A stretch of DNA of 16,542 bases from JBDRDI01 sp043820875 (GTDB lineage Bacteria > Patescibacteriota > Patescibacteriia > Patescibacteriales > UBA12075), in the NCBI GenBank assembly GCA_043820875.1, contig JBDRDI010000058.1, positions 1-16,542 on the forward strand, read 5' to 3'. The notes beneath the pieces were generated by a model. The model ran no database searches. It worked only from the letters and a program-made list of their open reading frames with translations, and was not told where the DNA came from. Shown piece by piece: positions 13,762-16,542 of this stretch. Position 1 is the first letter of the stretch. Each line of letters starts with the position of its first letter. Position numbers and translations under genes: made by a program.

Positions 13762-14403
13762 ATGAAAAATATACTAAACCCACCCAAACTAAAGCTATGG
13801 CGGGCAAGTAAAAAAATAATAATTTTAACTCTACTTATAGCCGTAGTTGCGGTTGTTTCAGGGTGTGTTAAAAAAGAAGTTAAACCTGTTGTTGATAATA
13901 GTCCAAATATTAGCACATCTGATTGGCAAGCGTATAGAAATGAGGAATTTGAATTTGAATTTAAGTATCCAAACAGTTGGTATATTTTTAACTGCTCTGA
14001 TCAATATTCAACATTTTTAAAACTCTATGCCTCGGATAACCAAAACGATAATTGCAATACAAAAGGAGGTAGAATTAATATAACTTTGCACAGTCAGGAA
14101 CAAATTAATTTTTATAAAAATTATGATTATTACGAAAATACTGAAATAAAGATTGATAATAAAATAGTAAAACAAGTTAATGGTTATTACGAGATTAAAG
14201 GAGGGGAAGGTGAAAGTTTACCTCCAAAACCAATGCAAAAAATAAAATTATCTTTTATCCCATATTATGATAATTATATAACTATTTCTTACAATGAAAT
14301 ATTTAAAATTAAAAAAGGGGTTGAAAATCGTGGATTTAAGATAGATAAAGATTATAACGATATTTACGATGCTATTTTGAATTCATTTAAATTTATAGAT
14401 TAA
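13762..14403 (+). CDS. Predicted lipoprotein with PsbP-like 'YPNSW' domain
   Basis: A 213-residue secreted lipoprotein. The basic N-terminus (1-18) is followed by a hydrophobic stretch (19-32) and the lipobox VSGC (32-35), so Cys35 would be lipidated and the protein membrane-tethered outside. After a short linker come WQAYRNEEFEFEFKYPNSW (about 54-72), an opening often seen in small extracytoplasmic domains with a PsbP/Mog1-like fold in this bacterial group, and a C-terminal pattern ending DAILNSFKFID. Its ligand is unknown. The ATG lies only 22 nt after the rRNA terminator and has no SD; no promoter is evident, so expression may depend on read-through. Base composition is much richer in A+T than the core genes. 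Fold assignment is from memory. Confidence 0.8.
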   Translation: MKNILNPPKLKLWRASKKIIILTLLIAVVAVVSGCVKKEVKPVVDNSPNISTSDWQAYRNEEFEFEFKYPNSWYIFNCSDQYSTFLKLYASDNQNDNCNTKGGRINITLHSQEQINFYKNYDYYENTEIKIDNKIVKQVNGYYEIKGGEGESLPPKPMQKIKLSFIPYYDNYITISYNEIFKIKKGVENRGFKIDKDYNDIYDAILNSFKFID

Positions 14404-14415
14404 AATTATTGTTAA

Positions 14416-14461
14416 GGCAAGTAATAAATTATTATTTGCCAAATAGAGTAATTTTGCTCTA
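14416..14461. other. Two adjacent stem-loops after the lipoprotein gene
   Basis: GGCAAGTAATA (14416-14426) pairs with TATTATTTGCC (14430-14440) with one G-U pair. TAGAG (14444-14448) pairs with CTCTA (14457-14461). Neither is followed by a T-run on the + strand; the second precedes an A-run, so read on the - strand it would be preceded by Ts, not followed. They may stabilise the mRNA end. The rest of 14404-14560 is A-rich and has an isolated purine run AGGAGG near 14485-14490 with no start codon after it. Confidence 0.4.
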
Positions 14462-14516
14462 AAAAAATAAAAATAAAAAAAGAAAGGAGGGATTAAAATC
14501 GTTCTTTACAATTTAG

Positions 14517-14537
14517 TAAACTCTAAACTCTAAACCT
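14517..14537. repeat. Tandem heptamer TAAACTC x3
   Basis: TAAACTC (14517-14523), TAAACTC (14524-14530), TAAACCT (14531-14537). It has the same 7-nt period as the 23S insertions but here lacks an obvious inverted partner. It lies in the leader of the secreted Cys-rich protein. Confidence 0.55.
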
Positions 14538-14560
14538 AAGAATATGAAAGGAAAAAAATC

Positions 14561-14998
14561 ATGAAAAAGGTAATGTTGTTTGTTTTTGTTTTGTTGTCGG
14601 CATTAATTATCAGTAATAATGTTTTTGCTGATAATTATATTAGGGCGTATGCCAAAGACGCTGTTATTAACAATTCTTCGGCAGACCATACATATGTCTG
14701 TGTGCGAGGAAATTGCTACGCGATCAGAAATAGTAGCACGTCAGGCGGATGGTATGCCACAAGAGGTTATGCAAGCAATGATGGTATAGACGATGCTATT
14801 TGTGCGTCTAATTGCCAGTTGTACTATCTTCGAAATGGCGTATGTCATCAGCATTCAAATAGGATGTTATATTATGCAAGAACTACAATACCTTCATATA
14901 TAAGGTGGTATTCCATATCAAAGAGTATGTATGGAATCTACGGAGATTACGGCCCAATCAATGGCCGTTTTTCTATTTGTCGCCTTACTTGTGAATAA
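14561..14998 (+). CDS. Secreted cysteine-rich protein of unknown function
   Basis: A 145-residue protein with a clear Sec signal peptide (KK, hydrophobic core 4-17, likely cleavage after VFA at 23). The mature part has seven cysteines (C47, C52, C81, C85, C95, C140, C144). The odd number suggests up to three disulfides plus one free thiol. C95 stands out in NGVCHQHSNR (92-101). Together with DHTYVC (42-47) and YGIYGDYG (124-131), this recalls a thiol-peptidase-like family I cannot name, so C95 may be catalytic. It has an SD, AAAGGA (14547-14552), 8 nt before the ATG. A 6-codon ORF (14544-14564) contains this SD and stops across the ATG, which could couple translation. The next gene follows after 72 nt with a stem-loop between. 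Function is unknown. Confidence 0.8.
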   Translation: MKKVMLFVFVLLSALIISNNVFADNYIRAYAKDAVINNSSADHTYVCVRGNCYAIRNSSTSGGWYATRGYASNDGIDDAICASNCQLYYLRNGVCHQHSNRMLYYARTTIPSYIRWYSISKSMYGIYGDYGPINGRFSICRLTCE

Positions 14999-15010
14999 TG
15001 TCAACCAATT

Positions 15011-15048
15011 ACTCTCTTTCTGTGAATGTTTAAAAACAGAAAGAGAGT
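15011..15048. other. Perfect 13-bp stem-loop between the two accessory genes
   Basis: ACTCTCTTTCTGT (15011-15023) is exactly complementary to 15036-15048, with a 12-nt loop. No T-tract follows, so it is not an ordinary terminator; it ends 11 nt before the next SD. It may be an mRNA processing or stability element or a partial terminator that separates expression of the two genes. Confidence 0.7.
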
Positions 15049-15059
15049 AGTAAACTAAA

Positions 15060-15065
15060 AGGAGG
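15060..15065 (+). promoter_or_regulatory. Strong Shine-Dalgarno AGGAGG
   Basis: AAGGAGG ends 5 nt before the ATG at 15071. This consensus site contrasts with the nine core genes upstream, which have none. Confidence 0.8.
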
Positions 15066-15070
15066 AAATA

Positions 15071-15784
15071 ATGCTGAAAAGAATTTGGATGAAAATAAGT
15101 ATGATTGCTATTTTTGTTTGTCTTTGTTTTTGTGTTTTTATAAGTTTTTTTAATTCAGAGGATAAAGAAAAACTTATTCAAAATAAAAATCCACAAAAAA
15201 TTTCAAATGAAAATGTGTTAAATAAAACTGATTTTAAAACGACTATTGCGAAAAACAAAGTTGCAAAAGTAAATAAAAAAATAAATAAGACAAAAAACAG
15301 AGTTGTTGTTGAACATCAACAAGCAGAGAACAAAAACAATAATTCAATAGATGATTACGCAGAAATATTATCTGGTTCTGTGAATGAAGATAATTATATA
15401 TACAGAAGTGATTATTATTCAAAATTGGATTATGAAATAGCCAAAGAACATATGTATCTTGGCGACAATGATCCAGTTGAAAATATTGTTGAACAGTTTG
15501 AAACCTCTATTGATTACAATCTAGGGATAGATTTTACAGAAGGTAAAAGAAAAAAAATGAGAGAAGCTCAACGTGGTATGTTGTATAAAAAAGAATTGCT
15601 TGATAATTCTGATGAGCAAATTAACGATCAGGAATATATTGATAAAATTGTTAGCTATCATAATAAATATTTGGAAGAAATGTCTGAAATATTGGATGAC
15701 GAAGAGTTCGAAATCCTTTTTCAAATATCAAAAGATGAAATGCAAGAAGCTTTGCTTTTAGTGATTGATGTCGCGGACTCATGA
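15071..15784 (+). CDS. Membrane-anchored helical protein of unknown function
   Basis: A 237-residue protein. One N-terminal hydrophobic helix (about 8-27, ISMIAIFVCLCFCVFISFF-like) could be an uncleaved anchor or signal. Then comes a Lys/Asn-rich low-complexity linker (28-95) and an acidic, mostly helical domain (about 100-237) with EGKRKKMREAQR and EILDDEEFEILFQISKDE. I recognise no family. It follows the Cys-rich gene on the same strand and probably works outside the cell with it. A remembered family pairs a CHQ-type N-terminal half with a helical C-terminal half ending near ...LFG, so the two genes might be one protein split in two; this is weak. It has a consensus SD and a terminator just downstream. 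Confidence 0.75.
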   Translation: MLKRIWMKISMIAIFVCLCFCVFISFFNSEDKEKLIQNKNPQKISNENVLNKTDFKTTIAKNKVAKVNKKINKTKNRVVVEHQQAENKNNNSIDDYAEILSGSVNEDNYIYRSDYYSKLDYEIAKEHMYLGDNDPVENIVEQFETSIDYNLGIDFTEGKRKKMREAQRGMLYKKELLDNSDEQINDQEYIDKIVSYHNKYLEEMSEILDDEEFEILFQISKDEMQEALLLVIDVADS

Positions 15785-15807
15785 ATAAGATCAAAATTAA
15801 TATTTTT

Positions 15808-15847
15808 AAACCCTTTAAGAAGAAAATTTTTAGAGGGTTTTCTTTTT
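15808..15847 (+). terminator. Intrinsic terminator after the helical protein gene
   Basis: AAACCCT (15808-15814) pairs with AGGGTTT (15834-15840). The stem continues inward to about 14 bp with G-U pairs and is followed by TCTTTTTT. The opposite strand also has a T-run after the stem, and the - strand gene's stop codon (15830-15832) is inside it, so it may serve both convergent genes. Confidence 0.8.
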
Positions 15848-16357
15848 TGAAATAATAGAAATAAATATTTGTAAAAAAATAAATAATAAAAGAAGATTGT
15901 AATAATTTATATTTTTCATAAAAAATGGAATTAAGATCGCAACTCCTAGTAAACTATTTAAAAATAATAAATAAGAATTTGTTAATTTATAGTATTCATT
16001 AATCAATGCGCTAAAAAAACAATATGTTATTATGAACGGCAACGTGGTAGCGGAAAATAAAATAAATTCAGGCCAATATATTCCATTATTTTTCATAATC
16101 CCAAGCCCAGATAGAATTAACCATGATAACACAAGCACTAATAAATTACTATGATAATTTTTTAGAAAATTACTGCTCTTAATTTTTATTAATTTAGTTA
16201 CGCCTATAAAATAAAAAATAATTGATAATAAAATAATCAATATAAAATCAAACGGAAAAGAGTCGTTAATAAAAATGTCAGATAAAATAAAAAAAAGACT
16301 AATAATAAAAATTATACTTCCAATAAAAATTGATGCAATAGATAAACATTTTTTCAT
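15830..16357 (-). CDS. Multi-pass membrane protein, unknown function
   Basis: A 175-residue, very hydrophobic protein with about five transmembrane segments (roughly 7-29, 36-54, 70-87, 96-118 and 126-143), the last followed by another hydrophobic stretch (152-168) that may be a sixth. Short basic segments lie between (TKLIKIKSSNFLKNYH, FFMKNINYYN) and the tail is SKKKTL. I recognise no family. A good promoter (16393-16421) precedes it, with a leader of about 30 nt or more and no SD, and its 3' end shares the terminator with the convergent gene. The low-complexity A/T composition is a caution, but the consistent membrane topology, promoter and terminator support a real gene. Confidence 0.7.
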   Translation of the reverse strand: MKKCLSIASIFIGSIIFIISLFFILSDIFINDSFPFDFILIILLSIIFYFIGVTKLIKIKSSNFLKNYHSNLLVLVLSWLILSGLGIMKNNGIYWPEFILFSATTLPFIITYCFFSALINEYYKLTNSYLLFLNSLLGVAILIPFFMKNINYYNLLLLFIFLQIFISIISKKKTL

Positions 16358-16392
16358 ATATTTTTTAAATTTTTATTTATAAAGCTAATATA

Positions 16393-16421
16393 ATTATATA
16401 TAGTTTTTTTAGTTTTGACAA
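16393..16421 (-). promoter_or_regulatory. Sigma70-like promoter for the - strand membrane protein
   Basis: Read on the - strand, TTGTCA (16421-16416) and TATAAT (16398-16393) are separated by 17 nt. The predicted start, near 16386, is 29 nt before the ATG. Confidence 0.65.
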
Positions 16422-16473
16422 ATATTTGTATTAGTTAGCAAAGAGTTTACTAAAAAAAATAATCTTTAGACAT

Positions 16474-16512
16474 AGGGGAAACTTGAATAATCAGGTTTCC
16501 TCTATTTTGTTT
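16474..16512 (+). terminator. Orphan stem-loop with T-rich tail
   Basis: AGGGGAAACTTGA (16474-16486) pairs with TCAGGTTTCCTCT (16491-16503) with two G-U pairs and a 4-nt loop, followed by ATTTTGTTT. It looks like a + strand terminator, yet no + strand gene lies between 15784 and here. The rest of 16358-16542 has only the - strand promoter; I see nothing else in it. Confidence 0.5.
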
Positions 16513-16542
16513 GATAAATTTTTTTTAAAATGATAAAGTAAG

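Noticed and set aside
14485..14490. AGGAGG as the SD of an additional gene
   Set aside because: No ATG, GTG or TTG follows within SD range and no credible reading frame is present.

Overview
The window looks like a piece of a Candidate Phyla Radiation (Patescibacteria) chromosome. The reasons are the A+T-rich DNA, short intergenic gaps, core genes that almost all lack a Shine-Dalgarno (SD) sequence, and a 23S rRNA gene of about 4.1 kb swollen by a group I intron and hairpin insertions. A more exact lineage cannot be read from this window alone.

Layout. (1) 1-2544: the 3' part of an MgtE-type Mg2+ transporter gene (its start lies before the window) and a DEAD-box RNA helicase, both on the + strand. 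(2) 2551-3504 (-): an ArsP/YraQ-type permease, convergent with the helicase and divergent from the next block. (3) 3613-6527 (+): ruvB, a small two-helix membrane protein, a bacterial PH-domain membrane protein and queA, with gaps of 8-18 nt, so probably one operon. Two divergent promoters fill the gap before ruvB, and the ruvB one predicts a leaderless mRNA. (4) 6587-9141 (+): rpmF (bL32), nusB, rnc (RNase III) and pilT; a sigma70-like promoter overlaps the queA stop codon. (5) 9157-13740 (+): a near-consensus promoter, a 13-codon leader ORF with an attenuator-like hairpin pair, a boxA-like element, then 23S and 5S rRNA. No 16S or tRNA precedes 23S, because pilT is its neighbour, so the 23S-5S unit appears unlinked from 16S. 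(6) 13762-16542: accessory, very A+T-rich DNA with a lipoprotein, a secreted Cys-rich protein, a membrane-anchored helical protein and a multi-pass membrane protein on the - strand. Two of these genes have real SD sequences, unlike the core genes.

The standout feature is the 23S gene. Four long hairpins made of degenerate tandem heptamers sit, by my alignment from memory to E. coli, in helices 25, 31, 45 and 63. These are the classic variable sites where bacterial intervening sequences or eukaryotic expansion segments occur. Heptamer-phased repeats of the same style also occur between nusB and rnc, between rnc and pilT, upstream of 23S, and before the Cys-rich gene. A 720-nt group I intron sits at E. 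coli position 1931, just after helix 69, and encodes a single-motif LAGLIDADG homing endonuclease. The endonuclease start codon lies inside intron helix P8, and its 3' end encodes the P7 and P9 strands, so folding and translation of the same RNA should compete.

The genes suggest a functional link. NusB (which acts through boxA), RNase III (which processes pre-23S and typically removes hairpin insertions) and the 23S gene carrying both kinds of site lie within about 7 kb. This link is inference, but each part can be tested.
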